From positions 103,977,881-104,041,880 of the forward strand of contig JALJCS010000001.1 in NCBI GenBank assembly GCA_023055355.1: a DNA stretch of 64,000 nt. The letters run 5' to 3'. A program made the position numbers and the translations under genes. The notes beneath the pieces are model-generated. The model saw nothing but the letters and a program-made list of their open reading frames with translations, did not search any database and was not told where the DNA came from. Numbering within the stretch: the stretch's first letter is position 1; each line of letters opens with the position of its first letter. Of this stretch, positions 1 to 13,400 are shown piece after piece. The stretch comes from Agelaius tricolor (taxonomy: Eukaryota; Chordata; Aves; Passeriformes; Icteridae).

Positions 1-674
1 TGTGTTTTCCTGTCGCAGGTTATTGAAACAGAATATAGCAGAATTTTGCTGGAAACTGATGGTAGAGCAGATAAGGAACAGGATCACTGGGATGGGATGA
101 TGTGAGTAGTCCTAATGAAATAGCAATAAAGCAACTAACCATTTAGAATGGAAAACAAACTCATGGGATCTCAGGTTTCACTCTTGGTAAAGCTTGATTT
201 TCTGGCTCAGTAGCTGCCAGCCACATGGGTGGTGTTACATCTGCCTGATACAGTGACTTGAAACACACTGCTTCACTCTGTTCTTCCTCCCTATTCCTTT
301 TGAATTGTCGGAGTTATAAAGGCAGCTGTTCCATGCTGCATTAATTCACACTGTGTGCTTCTCTTAAAATGCAACATTACATTTACATTCCCAGATTAAC
401 ATTTGTGGATTTGAGAAGACAGTAATATTCTTTAAAGTCCTCTTTTTCTTGACATATTGTTGTATACTCAGCTTCAGACTAATTACATATTTTTGCATAT
501 GAGTGAGGTGGGAGCAAATGAAGAAGCTCAAGTATAAATAACTATCTGCCTCATAAGACCCCACGCTAACTCAGAGATCAGGGCTCTGATGTAATGAGGC
601 AGGAAACAAGCATACTAGGAAAAATATCACAGCTGCTAAATTCATCAAGATCTTCTTGGGGGGGACTATACCTG
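1..674. other. Anonymous AT-rich DNA, no gene seen
   Basis: No recognisable repeat, RNA gene or coding region. The longest ORFs on either strand are about 66 codons and resemble no protein I know. A short G-run lies near 658-664, just before the CR1 fragment. Confidence 0.6.
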
Positions 675-840
675 GATTGTCACAGAAAGTCTGAGTTTGG
701 AAGGGACCTCTGGATGTCATCTAGTCCATCTCCCCTGCACAGATCGGGGTCATCTAGAGCAGGTTGCTCAGCAATGTGTCTGATCGGGTTTTGAGTGCTT
801 CCAAGGATGGAGACCCTACACCTTCTCAGGAATACCTGTT
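675..840 (-). mobile_element. CR1 LINE 3' fragment
   Basis: On the plus strand this reads as the reverse complement of an avian CR1 3' end: CACAGAAAGTCTGAGTTTGG, then AAGGGACCTCTGGATGTCAT, 'CTAGTCCATCTCCCCTGCACAG', a 'TCATCTAGAGCAGGTTGCTCA' block and 'CCAAGGATGGAGACCC'. These are the consensus blocks of the CR1 3' untranslated region. The copy is about 165 bp, 5' truncated and diverged. It contains no coding sequence. CR1 moves by target-primed reverse transcription and most copies are 5' truncated like this one. Confidence 0.85.
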
Positions 841-2764
841 AATCATCATCCTCAATCTTTAGTATTATCGTGTTTGTCAATCAGTATAAGTTTGATGAGG
901 TCAAGAAACCAGAATTAGACCTCTGTAAACAACAGAAGTAAATTCACTCAAACATGCCTGCAATTTGAACTTAAGTCATATTTAAACTTAAGACTTGGAA
1001 AAGGTTTGAAAAATTCACTCTTTTTCCTTTTTTTTTCAATCGTTCTCATTCATTTTACATTTTAAGGCAGAACCAGGAAGACAATTATAAGCTCTATCAA
1101 CTGCCACACTCCTAGCCAAGCAACAGAGGACCAAAAGCAAATAATCTCCTCAACATTATTGAAAGTCTAGTCAATTCAATTGAGAATTCCAGTTTGGTTT
1201 GCTAAATTGGGCTGCTCAGATATGGTTCATATTTGCATGTCTGAGCTAGAAGATTTAATTTTTGCAAGCTGTTTTCACCATTTGTTTGTGTTAGCTAATG
1301 ATTTCTAGTTTTGTATTTAACCTTTGAACACAACTTTTCTTCTTTATTAGTAATTTCAATAATATTTAGAACAAACTGTCAGCAATTTCTTTCAAAATTA
1401 ATCATACTATCTAGTTATACAAATCTGATTTCTATAATAAGATGGAATGGTCAGGATCAGCTGTTGATGAATGAGATAGTGTTTAATGGAGGAAAAAATC
1501 AAAGACTGCAGTTTTTCATGAAAAGCAGCACCTGCAGCTGAATGGTTACAATAGTTACTATTCTACATGTTCAAATCAAAGAGTTCTCTCAAAGAAAAGC
1601 AAATTAGCAAGAAATGTTCTTGGAATTTACAGAATTACACTTACTTAAGTGAACTTTTGATCTGTTTGCCACTTCTTAAGAAGAGCTTATAAGCTCCATA
1701 CTAGAGCTTCCAAATTAACCTTCCAAGCTTCCCATCTGTAGCTCTCAGAACCAGGCCAGCATGAATCACAAGGAGCCAATTACTGCAAAGTGTTGCCATG
1801 CCAGCAGTGGCATTCACTTTTCTTTAATATTTTCACTAACCTTATTTCCCCTGTGGGCAAAATAGCTGCTGCTGTTTGTTCAGACTTGGCGGCCGTGGTA
1901 GGACTAGCTGTCAGACAGCCTGAGCTCCTCTTGCTAATTTCAAGCTCCGTTGAGCAGTACTGAGGTGGCAAGACTATTGCTCAGTGTTTAGGAACAGCCC
2001 TAGCAGGACATGGGAAAAAAATTAAGGAAATATATAAACTTTGCTTATCAGGCCAAAAAATGTTGAAGATTTTTATGGAAGAATTCAGCGTTACTCACTT
2101 CTTTAAGCAGAAGTCACTAGAAGACACTGAACAATATCAGCTGACCATATATGCTGACCTACAGTATGGGTTAATTTATGCTTATTTGCAATGTTAAGAA
2201 AGCCTGAATGAGAATAATTTATCCTACTGAAATTATCAATTCTATAATAACAAAGTAGAACATATGTAAGAAGCATTGGTACAGAGAAATAAATTTAGAA
2301 ACAAAGAAACTGGCATAGTGATGCAGAATATATCTGCCACAGACCACTGACCATGATCAAAACCACACTATTGCCTTTTTATTCCTTTTCTTTTTCTTTT
2401 TTATAAGCAACATAAATTAAATGCAACATTATTTTCCACAGAGAAAATACACAGACATCCTAAGCAGGCCTACTTCCAGGCCATTAGCAAATAGTGCCAT
2501 TGAGGAAAACCATTTCCTAGAAGGAGGATATTGAATTCTGTAAGGGGAAATGCCAAGCTATGACCCTGGAGAGAAATAAGCCCATGCACCAGTAAGTGCT
2601 GAGGAGCTGAGCAGCTGAAAAGCAACTTTGCAGAAAAGGGGGAATCTGGTTGGACAGCCAGTTGAACACAAGCCAGTGATGTGCCCCCACAGCAAGGCAG
2701 GACACAAGCATCTCTAGTTCCATTTGGTGATCAGAAACATTGGAGTCTTGATCCTTGGAAATAT
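841..2764. other. Anonymous AT-rich DNA, no gene seen
   Basis: A few short homopolymer runs (T-rich near 1020-1040 and 2380-2402) are present but no repeat family, RNA gene or coding region that I recognise. ORFs here are 63-76 codons and look random. Confidence 0.55.
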
Positions 2765-2912
2765 TAAAAACCTACTGGACACGGTACTAGGAAACTAGGT
2801 ACTAGTCTGCTCCTGGTGGACCCTTTTGGGAGCCATGGGGTGGATTCCTGATCTCCAGAGGCCCCTTTCCACACCAAATATTCTAGGATACTGTGATTCT
2901 ATGAAAAGCTGA
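2765..2912 (+). mobile_element. CR1 LINE 3' fragment
   Basis: Plus-strand CR1 3' end: GGTGGACCC, then GATCTCCAGAGGCCCCTTTC followed by CACACCAAATATTCTAGGAT and ending in CTGTGATTCTATGA, the octamer-type terminus of avian CR1. About 150 bp survive. The upstream part (2765-2830) is badly decayed, so the left border is approximate. Confidence 0.8.
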
Positions 2913-5419
2913 AAATATTTAGCAAACAAGATCTGAATAGATAGAAAGGGATATCCTGAACATCCAGAGCAATCTGGTGAAGGGATGAAGTGAACAATAT
3001 TAGAACATGGATCATGTAGATAGACAGATGTGTCTGTGATGACAACAGTGAGAGTATGCTGACTTAATACAGACAAGATCATGGTCTAGACAGTGGGAAT
3101 AATGCTCATATATGGCTTGTATGGCTGACATTTGTAGCATGACATGAGGCAGAAGAATAGAGATTCTGGAGCCAAATTTAAATGAACAGTTGAGAAGACC
3201 AAGACTGATCAAAGTCATGCAGTCTGGACAGGTTGAGTTTCTTTTAGAAACTTAGACAGTTGTGTGAGGAAAATGTAATCAAACTCAATAGAAACTAGAA
3301 AAAATCTCATCAAGTAGGTGGATGCCTGTTTTATGAAACTGTCTGTTATTTCAGATGAGCTACATCTAAGTGAAAACAGAATCATGATGCTGAAACTTTA
3401 AAATTTATGGGGAACATTTACACTAAGCATTATGAGAAAGCTCAGAGCTGCAGAAGAGCTCACAGATCCCACTGAAGAAATTTTTTTCACTAAAGAGGAA
3501 TGAGGATCTTACAAAACAAAAAGGAATTCAAAAGTCAAGTTTATTTTCTAAAAAAAAAAAGCCATCTCTTTTTCAGGATGTCATATGTGAGGAGACAACC
3601 ATCCCAAAAGGAAATGAACACATTCACCTATTAAAATGTTTGAAGTGTAAAGCATAAAATAGGTGATTTTTTTTTGCCTGATTTTTAATGAGGACAATAA
3701 CCTATGAAGAGTTACGGGGAAAGAAAGCCAATCTTGCAAACATGTCATGTCAGGCTGCAAATTACTTAAACAGGCCAGACAAAGATTTTTCTAGAGAAAA
3801 TAGAGTAATAAGGTATGATTCAAAGAGTAGTAATAATTAAAAATAATACTTTAAAAGAATGACGATAATGGTTAAAGCTCACATATTAATTTCTAGCCTT
3901 CAGTCACTAAATGTGAATAAGAGAGACCCAAAAAGCAGCAAGAGCAATAAACACTGTAATGATGGATAGTTTTAGTTATTTCCAGGAAGATTTAGATCGG
4001 TATCTGAACATGTGGTGTCAGATCAAACTTCAGATAGAACTTTATTAGACTTCAGCTTCTTGAAACAGTTACTCAGAAAGACTACCCTTGGTGGTAGCCA
4101 GAAATTCCTGTGAGATGTAGGTTGGAATATTCTGGAAAGTTTCTCTAAAAGAGCTTTTCTGAGGGCGATGCATTCCGGTTTGAAACTGTGGCAGGAGGGA
4201 AATATATACATAAAATAAACCACTGTAGAGATGTTCACTTTCAAAAAGAGAAATTATGCAAAACCAGAACATTTGAAGTAATGTAAAAGAATCAGCCAAA
4301 GAACAAGTCTTCTTAAGATAGTGTAGAGTTTTCTTCAAGACACCATACTGAAGGAGAAAAGTAAATATAAAATCAGTCTGGATAAGGAAAAGAAAGTGTA
4401 GAGATAATTAAACAGCAAAAATAAAATGAATAACAGCAGTAAAGAGTTATCTTTCAGACAATGAGTATTGTGTCCAGATAAGGTGAATGGAAAAGAAATA
4501 AGCTCTGTCAAATTAATTTTTTGACTTTAATAAGCCAAAAAATTACTTCAAAGAGCAATTTGCCAAAGGCATAAAGATGTTAATTAGATGTTTTCAAACA
4601 TGTTAGAAGCAAAATACTTGACACAAAATCTGCAGGATCAATAGACACTTAATATAACAAAGGAAGAGTAGTTAATATAGGAAATGAACTAGACCATGGT
4701 AGAAAAACTTAAGTGATTTCACTCTCCACTACCAAAAAGTTTAGGAAGAGTCCCATGTGAGTTCTTCTTTATAGAAATATCTTGGAACAACTGTCACAAA
4801 CTACATTGTCAGCTGAATGTAACAACAAACAAATAAAATAAATAATAACTTCTTGCTAAAGTTAGGTACTATTTTATTTTAAGCATTGAAGAAAAATAGA
4901 ATTAAAATTTCTTTAAGTAGTAACTGTGTTATATAAACTAAAAAATTAGCTGGAGATTCAGAGGAATGGATGGCTGAAATTACAGCAACTTTGGAGAAGT
5001 GCTTTGGGGCCAGTCAAACTATTACAGACTACATGTCAGAAATAGGTTAATTGTCTAAAATTATAATAAGAATAGAATAAGTAAATATGCAGTTAAATAA
5101 ACTAAGATAAAAAATCAATATAGAGGGAAACTATGTTTCAAGAACCTATTGAGTTCTCTGAATTAGTCTGCAGATGTGCAGGGTGATGATCCATTTCTTA
5201 AGCACACTAGACTTCCAAAAGTCTTTGATAAAAAAGTATTGATAAAAAAAAGTTTGCTAATTATGCATAGTTATGCAGCATGGTAAAAATGAAATGTGAT
5301 TGCAGAGAGATGCAGGGAGATCTCACAGTACCATAAAATAACTATTATCATGTAAAAGTCCATGAGGAAAGCAATATTAGGTATTGATGCATAATCATGT
5401 GTTCTAAGTCAGCTGTTTT
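2913..5419. other. Anonymous AT-rich DNA, no gene seen
   Basis: About 2.5 kb without a recognisable repeat or gene. It contains A-runs (3550-3560) and T-runs (3669-3676). Minus-strand ORFs at 4023-4244 and 4069-4338 overlap in different frames and show no known domain; I treat them as chance. Confidence 0.55.
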
Positions 5420-6180
5420 AGAATCATAGAATTGTTTTCACTTGAAATGACCTTTAAGATCATTGAGCTGTTAACCCAGCATGCCAAGCCCACCATTAAA
5501 CTGTATCCCCGAGTGCCACATCTATACATCTTTTAAATATCTCCGGGGATGCGAACGTAACCACTTCCCTGGGCAACCTGTTCTAAAGCTTGGCAAGACT
5601 TTTAGTGACTAACACTTTCCTTAATAATCCATCAAAATCCCCTCTGGCTGAATTTAAGGCTGTTCCCACACTTGTCCAATCACTGGTTTACTGGGACAAG
5701 AGAGCAACCTTCATCTGGCTACAAGCTCTTGTCAGGAAGTTGTAGAGAGTGATAATTTCTCCCTGAGCCTCCTTGTCTCCAAGCTAAACTACCCCATCTT
5801 CCTCAACCACTCCTTATAAGACTTGTGCTCCAGATGTTTCACCAGCTCTTATTGCCACTTTTTTTAGACATACTCTGCTCAACCAGGCTGGTCTTCACCA
5901 CTGGTTCATATTTTGGCGCATGTGGACAGCCTGATCCTAGCCTTGAAAATTCCTTTCTCAAAGGATGCTCAGCATTCTGGGGATCCTTCGCCATTCTGGA
6001 CAGCCTCTCAAGGGATTCCCTCAACCAGTCTCTCTCACTGGCCAGTCTACATTCCGGAAGTTTCCCTTCTTAGTTCTTCAAGAATTGAAGACTAGATCAT
6101 TTCATGACCACTAAGCCCCAGACAGCTTCTAACCATCACATCACCCACAAGTCCTCCTCTGTTTGCAAAAAACACATGGT
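5420..6180 (-). mobile_element. CR1 LINE with large internal deletion
   Basis: Read on the minus strand, this copy starts in the ORF2 endonuclease region (6180 down to about 5905) and then jumps to the CR1 3' region (about 5890 down to 5420), ending in TTCTATGATTCTA. The endonuclease part is recognisable by the antisense block 'AGAATTGAAGACTAGATCATTTCATG...ACCATCACATCACCCACAAGTCCT', which in intact CR1 encodes the segment before and around the SDHE catalytic histidine. The 3' part carries the typical 'CCAGCATGCCAAGCCCACCATTAAA', 'CCACATCTATACATCTTTTAAATATCTCC' and 'CCACTTCCCTGGGCAACCTG' blocks. The whole reverse transcriptase is missing. The element is dead. Internal borders are approximate. 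Confidence 0.75.
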
Positions 6181-6194
6181 TATTATCACTCTGA

Positions 6195-6335
6195 GAGGAG
6201 AGCTTGGAGTCACTGTGGACAGACTAATAAAAATATGAAGCCCAGCGACTTACTGCACCGAAGATGTACTACATTTCGAAAATTATTGGAAAAGGATAAA
6301 GCAAAAAAATAGAAAATATCATTGTGTGTTTGTGG
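6195..6335 (+). mobile_element. Possible decayed CR1 ORF2 (RT C-terminal) fragment
   Basis: The run GAGCTTGGAGTCACTGTGGA matches the CR1 ORF2 stretch that encodes 'LGVTVD', which normally precedes the conserved 'KKANRMLGII.KGI..KTENII' segment; a weak echo (AAAAATAGAAAATATCATTG) follows at about 6306-6325. The middle is too decayed to align by eye. If right, it lies in the opposite orientation to the CR1 copy immediately before it. Confidence 0.35.
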
Positions 6336-9300
6336 AAACCTCTAGAGAGGTTTGAAGTCTGTATGGAAATCTCAGAAGGGATAGTCCCTTTTTAAAGGAG
6401 GCCTAGAGAAAGGGCATGCAGAGATCATCAGGAGAGGGTTAGGCTTCAGAGAAGGGTGGATTGCACATTAGAAGGGTAGATTGCACATATTCTTAGAGTG
6501 CTCAAAGAATATTGCATACAAGCAAATGTAGCTTTTTTAAAAATATATATATATATAAACTTATAAGTATAAACTTGTAAGTATAACCCTTATACAAGCT
6601 CAGGGTCTCAGATTTTTCTACAAGAAAGAGACAAATCCAAGAAAACAAATAGAACTTTTCTCTAGGACCACGGCTGGCCTTTGACCAAAATTAAGAATAA
6701 AAAATTTCTAATATGTCTAGCCAGGAAACATATGACTTGCTTTGAGTAAGATGTAGGATGTGTGTCACTAGAGTTTATGCATTATTAGTCTGCAATCCAA
6801 TTAATATGCTGTTATTAATGTGCAAAGAGTAGAAATTTAGAAAGATAATGTCTTTTAAAAAGTCATTAAAAGTTGAAATTCTTCTTAAGTCTTCTGTAGA
6901 AAACCTGAATATTTAGAGTGGTGTACAGAAACAGTCAAGAGACAATTGAAACCATATACAGATGTTAATTTGAAGAAGAAAGAGCAAACCATTTGAAAAG
7001 CAATCAGTACAATTCCTTCATCAACCACAAGTCTGATGATGCATTTGACAGAGAAGGATAGACTCAATGATTGCTTAAAGATCCCTGACTACTCTGTGGC
7101 CTGAAATTCAGCAGAACATTTTCCATCTCCTGGAACATTTTCTATATTTGTCATGATCAAATGTGAAAAATATTCTGCAAGCACTATAAAATCATTAGAT
7201 GATTTAGGTAGAAGGGCTGAAATGAAATGGTTGACATTCAATCTTCTTTGAGTAAAACACCTATGTGCAGCCCTATACAAAAAAAAATAATAATGTATAT
7301 AGCCAGAAATGTGTGACCCCTCTTGATTTATAGAATTTCTCCTTTAATGAACAGTCTCTTACCCATTTGAAATCAAGTTCATGGAATAAAAAAGGCCCTC
7401 TTTAGAACTGTCAATACACAAAATAAGACGCTTCTTAGATCACATACATTTGAGTTTCCCTTAAGAACAGAATTCTTGATTGGGATTCATCTGCCCCTGT
7501 TTGGGCATTTAAAACTTAGCCAGACAAATTTCAGATAATTCACAACATTTTACTTCCCATTAAAGAAGAGAAATTGACACCTCCATAGAGCAATTCAGCT
7601 TCTCACTTTCCCTTATTTTAAAATCCTGTTTTGGAATGTAATGAATACTTGTCTGGACGTGACTGTGTCTCTTCACTGAGCACGACCCTTAAGTTATTAG
7701 ACCTTTGTGGCTAACTTTCAGATGTCTGCATTTATGGAGAAGACTCCCATCTTTATTACTTTTTCCCTAGGAATTTTTTTTGCCATCGTGCATCATTCAT
7801 ATAAAGTAAATTATTTTCTATAAACTTTTACAGATAAAATGCATTCCTCATAAACTTCAGCCAGGAAAGTTTTAGTTTAATGTCAGACTTCTCCAAGAAC
7901 TTATGTCCAGGTGCAAATATGAGTTTATTATTGGAAGAAATTTTGCAACCTTAACTTATAGAGTTTGACTATAATACACGTATAAGAACAAATTATGTTT
8001 TGTTACCAAGACAACAAAAGTAAAAAGCAAGGAAACTAATGGAAGCAATTTACAGCTCTGTGGGACAGCCAGAGATACAACACACTGCATTTTTTTAGAG
8101 AAGAAAACAACACGATCCATGAAACTTTTTTATTTTATTGCAATAATAGACACGCCACATGACAATAAAGAAAATCACACTTCCAATAACCTAAAGTAAG
8201 GCTTATTTAAAGATCCATCAGATGAGTACTTGAAAACATATATATTTCAATCTAAGATTTCCATCTCATTCACTCCTACCTACTCCATCCCAATACTAGG
8301 GGGACAAAAATGCTAACTTTTCTTGTTGTTAATATTTTTATATTGCAGTGGAATCCATGTTCCTTTATTCTTTCTTATTCCAAAGAGTTTAATATTGTTT
8401 TCAGAAACATTTAAAATGATAGCAGCATAGTGTGATCCAACATTTTCATTGCATAGCTATGGTGAAGTGTACTATATAACATATAGGCCTAGGGCACACA
8501 CACAAAGAATCCCCAGCCAAACAAAAAACAAATCAAAATCTCTTCCTGTTTCCAAGAAAAGATAAGAAAATATTAAAAACTTTTCTGAAAAATCTATGGC
8601 CAAATCATAACCTCTGATTTTATTACAGCTTCATAATTACAAATAAAAAAACTAATGGGTCTAGTGAAAGAGTCTGTCCTCCAATAGTTATCATAGTCAC
8701 AAGCACATTCAAGAAGATAGACAAAAAAGCAAACTACTGCTTGAAAATTTTCTTTAAAATATTGTAGCAACATCTAAGACATTGACCTTAAACAATCTTG
8801 CCTGGGTCATAAGGCATTACCCAGATTACTGTAATGGAATCTATGACTGAACATTTTTGGGCTTTCTGACACTAGCTTCCTAAAATGCAACATATCAAAA
8901 ACAGCAGCAGTAAAAAATTAGCTCTGAGTACACACATTTCCTCAGGACTGACAATCTGTTTGCTGGGTCATGTAAAAAAAGAAAAAGATTATGAAGATAT
9001 TTGTAAAGCTATTATATGACTGCAGTGTTAACAAACTAGGTCTCAAATATTTTTGGTTTTTTTGGAGGGATTGGGATTTGATTTTTACTTTTCACCTCTG
9101 GTGACTCATTGCCATTTTGTGGCTGATAACTAAGTCATAACTTAGCCCATATGAAGACGATGTCTACAGCTCACTTATAAAATCTCTGAATATGAATTCA
9201 CCTGAACTAGATCTTCTTAATTCCCAGAAGTAATAAGATAGCAAAGATATGGAAAAATTCAAGTATTGTTTCCATCCCACGGAGTTCAGAATTACATTAC

Positions 9301-10149
9301 TCTTAGCATATAATTAACTCTACTGTATTACATTCTAAATAGCAGGTTAAGAGAATAGAATTCATATATTAGCATAAACAGAATGAGTGCAATGACATAT
9401 AGTATGTTCCTTAAAACGTCAACAGAAACTGATCTAAAGAGGAAAATGAAGATGGAGGCAAAATCCATAGTCTTATATCTAGGGAGTGATTTCAACTATT
9501 AATAAAATTAAAAACTAGAAATTAATCTGAAAAATTATGGAGATTTTAAAATCACTGATTATTATAGGAAGCAGCAGGAGAAGAAATTAATGAAAAACTG
9601 TTTTTCTATAAAGAATAACGTCACTAGGGCTACACAAGTCCTAGGCCTCAAAAAGCAAGAAACCAAACAATAGAATAGGAATGTGACATCCTAATGGTGA
9701 GATTCCCTTCAGTTAATTTAGTTATCTAAAATATAGGCTCCTTTATTATCAGGGTTTTGGCTGATATTATTGAGAATGTAAGCTACTCAGAGGGCTGATC
9801 TCCCTGTACTATTATAGAGAGGTGAATTACCCAGATGTTCATCTATCTTTTCAACTGCATATGGAAGAAGCCTGGAAAACCTTGTTAAACTCCACTTCTG
9901 CTATTTGAATATTTTATATTTATGTCAGTTAATCCAAAACACAACAAAAATTGCAAAGAATATTTTTTAAAATATTTTGCCCTCATCTGTGAACAAAATA
10001 ATGTCCAAAAGATTAAGTATCTGAGAATCTTCTAGTAGACAAATGTTGTGAATGCATATTGCAGCTCTAAAAGAACTTGACGATGAAACCAAAGGGACAA
10101 TGTTTGCCAAAATAATTAAAAATTGGTGCACAGACTGTAGTTCCAAGAT
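6336..10149. other. Anonymous AT-rich DNA, no gene seen
   Basis: Holds a two-copy 20-bp tandem duplication (6451-6490) and a short (AT)n run (6541-6557). The rest shows no repeat family, RNA gene or coding region that I recognise; ORFs do not exceed about 63 codons. Confidence 0.55.
6451..6490. repeat. 20-bp tandem duplication (2 copies)
   Basis: GAAGGGTGGATTGCACATTA is followed directly by GAAGGGTAGATTGCACATAT; the copies differ at three positions, one of them an internal G/A difference. A simple recent local duplication with no coding role. Confidence 0.9.
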
Positions 10150-10430
10150 TTAAGGAGACCAGGAACCACTTTCACTAGACCACGTTGCTCAAAGTCCCAT
10201 CCAACCTGGCCTTGCACACTTCCAAGGATGAAGCATCCACATTTTCTCTGGGTATCATGTTCCTGTGCCCTCACATTAGAGAATTTCTTCACGATGTCCA
10301 ATCTAATCCTACTCTCAGTTTGAAGCCATTCCCCCTTGTTCTGTCACTTCATGTCCTTTTAAATAGTCTCTATCTTTCTTGTAGTCTCCCAACAGGTACT
10401 GAAAGGCCTCAATCAGGATCTTGCCCCTGA
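10150..10430 (-). mobile_element. CR1 LINE 3' fragment
   Basis: Reverse complement of the CR1 3' region: GACCACGTTGCTCAAAGTCC, CATCCAACCTGGCCTTGCAC, 'CTTCCAAGGATGAAGCATCCAC', 'TTCACGATGTCCAATCTAATCCTA', 'CCATTCCCCCTTGTTCTGTCACT'. The very 3' tail (the TTCTATG-type terminus) is decayed at the left border and the copy is 5' truncated near 10430. About 280 bp. The short ORFs on both strands here are CR1 sequence, not genes. Confidence 0.85.
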
Positions 10431-13400
10431 GAAAAAATGTGAAGGCATATTTTTATAAATAGATGCCATCAAAAAGACATTAAGTAACCAACAAATAATT
10501 ACAGAAAGTCTGGCTATTGAAACTTCTTTTGTCATTAATGCTGAGCAATAGAGAGTGATGGAAAGATTGTGCTTATATTAGCTAACATAATCATGTTAGC
10601 TAGAGGAAAATGAAAATATTTTCAGGATATATTTTCCCTTGTTTATACAAATTCAAAATCATATATTTGTGCTTGTTGCTCATGATCTGTAAAATCTATA
10701 GAAAGGATAAACATTCAGACTAAATATGCTTATTAAGGTACCACAATTTTCCTGTTTTCTTCTGGGTTTGTGCTGGGAGGACAGGAGGGAGGAGCTGTTT
10801 TCTTGTTTGTGGGGTTGTTTTTTTTTTTCTTTGGTTTGTTTTAGGGGTTTTTTTGGGTGAAAGCATTGTTTTGAAAGTATAATTTTTATTTTAATTCAGG
10901 TAATTATCAGCACAGCAGCTCCTGCAAACTGCAGTTAATTCTTGTCCAATCTGTGCCATTCATCTCAGGTTTGAAATCACCTTTGCCCAGATGATTTCTC
11001 TCTATGACAGGTTTTGAGGGATTTCTTCTATCGTACAATGATTCTTACTCCTGTACTCCTGACAAAATTTCTGGTGAATGTCTGAAACCTTGTGAACCTC
11101 ATGTACCACTGACACTACATCAGAATGGCCAATTGTGAGCCAGATCATCAGAGTCATTTGTAACGTGGCATCAGCACAGGTACACACCTTTCACCCTCAC
11201 AGCTCATGCGTGCCCAGGTGGTTTTGCATTGTTATCCACCTCACAGCTCAGATGGCTGAACAGTGGAAAAAGGTTTCAGGATGCAAACATCCTCACAAGG
11301 AGCAGGAAGTATAGCATGAAAACCTGGTCTTCTTTCTTTCATAAATATGACTGTTTGAAGGCACCGTTAAAGGTGCAGTCTAAGCTAAAAGTAATTTTAT
11401 TTTCAAACACAAATAATTAACAGAAAATTCTCTTTTGCATCCTGCTAGATTGTGAACAGGCAGACACTTGGGGTAGCCCTGCCCTAGAAAACCCTGTCAC
11501 AGCTGATAAAGTGCTACACCATATCACCACTTACAAATTCTGAGATTTAAAATCACCAGATCACCAGTAGATCATGGAGATCTCAGTATTGTATATCTAC
11601 TCTATTCTCACTTGTGAAGCTTCATCCAAAATATAGTAAAGTCATTAAGAACCTCTCATGTGACCTCAGCAAGACCTGCATAAAATCAAACCTCCAAAAG
11701 CAAATAAGTTTCCTTTGTTATCATTTTGCTTCAACAGTAGCAAAGTAGAATACTGATCTTAACCATATTCTGGGGTCCAATCACGCAGTGTTAACTCAAA
11801 CTAAAATTCCACTGAAAGTTGTGGATTTTATTTCTGCCTCTTGAGTGTGTGATAACAGGTCTACCAACAAGCCAGCAAAACTCAGCAACTCTCTAGTATT
11901 ATTGAAATTAATTATTAAAAAATCTTAATAAAAAATACAAAGTCCTAATTAAGAATGGTATAGGCTCCTCTGTGAAATCTACTGTCAGCAGTGAAAAGGA
12001 CAGTGATAGTGTCAGGCTCATAGACAGGCTGAGTCTATGGCACCAAGCAGCTGACTAAAGATCTCATTTCTTTTAAAGGTGTAGACCAGATATTCAGCTA
12101 AGGTATGCTGATCTAGGTCCTTTCCTTCAACAAACCTTTATCAGCTTGCATCAGTTGAAATCTAACTTTTTTGTTGTTGTTATGTCAACATAATTTGTCT
12201 AATCAGGCACACAATTCCACTCAGTAAAACCTGAAATCCCTTTACTCTTTTGTGACTGTTTCTCTGAACAAACACAGTACCACCAAGAAAAAGTGTTCTG
12301 CTGTTTAATCTTTTTTTGCCCCCTAGATGTATGAACTATAAAAGAAAAAACAATAGATACAAAATTGTGCAATTCTTTTTTTTCCTAAGGAGTGCACCTC
12401 ATTGAAACGTTAGAAATTGTTTTAAGTGCTGACTGCAGAAAAATATGGAATTACTAACTTCTGTAGAGATGTTTTGTGGATTTATCCTTTTCTTTGATAT
12501 CTTTCCTCTGGTTTATTTTCCTTGGTTTACCTTATCTAATTAGACCAAGGCAATACAGTGATTAAGGAGCATCTCACTGAATACATCTATATGAAAGAAT
12601 AACTTTGAAATAATTCATTCTCTAAACGTGTTCATTATATTCGCTTTAGACCATGTATTTCAATGGCAAATTGAATCACACTAGTGAGCTGAAGGCAATT
12701 TAGTAAAGCTCTTTATTGGGGTTTTTTTATTATTCTTGTTACAGAATTCAACTTAACTTGAAATCTTCATTATTGCCCTGATGGCAAAAAGCACTCAAAT
12801 CTTATTCTGGGTACAATAAATACCATTTGATACACATATATAAGTATGTATGCTTATACATCCTTCAGTCCATAACAATCATTTTATTTGCTCAAATAAA
12901 TACATTTAGATACTGATTGTTTGGGTTTTTTTTCCTTAAGAGCGTATTACATTTTCTATTTAATGGCATTTTCACTGTTTTTACAAAGTTATTTTCTATA
13001 AAATTCAAACAAATGTAGGGAATTTTATGAGAGTAAAATGAATATTTTTACATTTCCATATCAGTTGGCCTGATGTACAAACTCTCTCTCACATTGAAAT
13101 AGCAATGTTCTCAAATTAAAGTTATTTTTCCCTTAAAAAAGAACTGTTCATGATTTTCTATACACACTTTACTCAATATGGCAAATTAATATGATTTTGA
13201 AGCTCACTTACACTGGTGCATATAAGAGACAGACCAAATAAAATGTGCAGCCCTATCCTGTTGTAAGATTTTTTGCATTTACAGCTTACAAACTTTAGAA
13301 TATCAAATGTAGCAGGGCATCAAATCTAGTATCCATTCTCTAGATGTGTTAACTAGTGATGCAGAGAAGGGTACATCTGCTCTGGGCTCCAAGCATAAAA

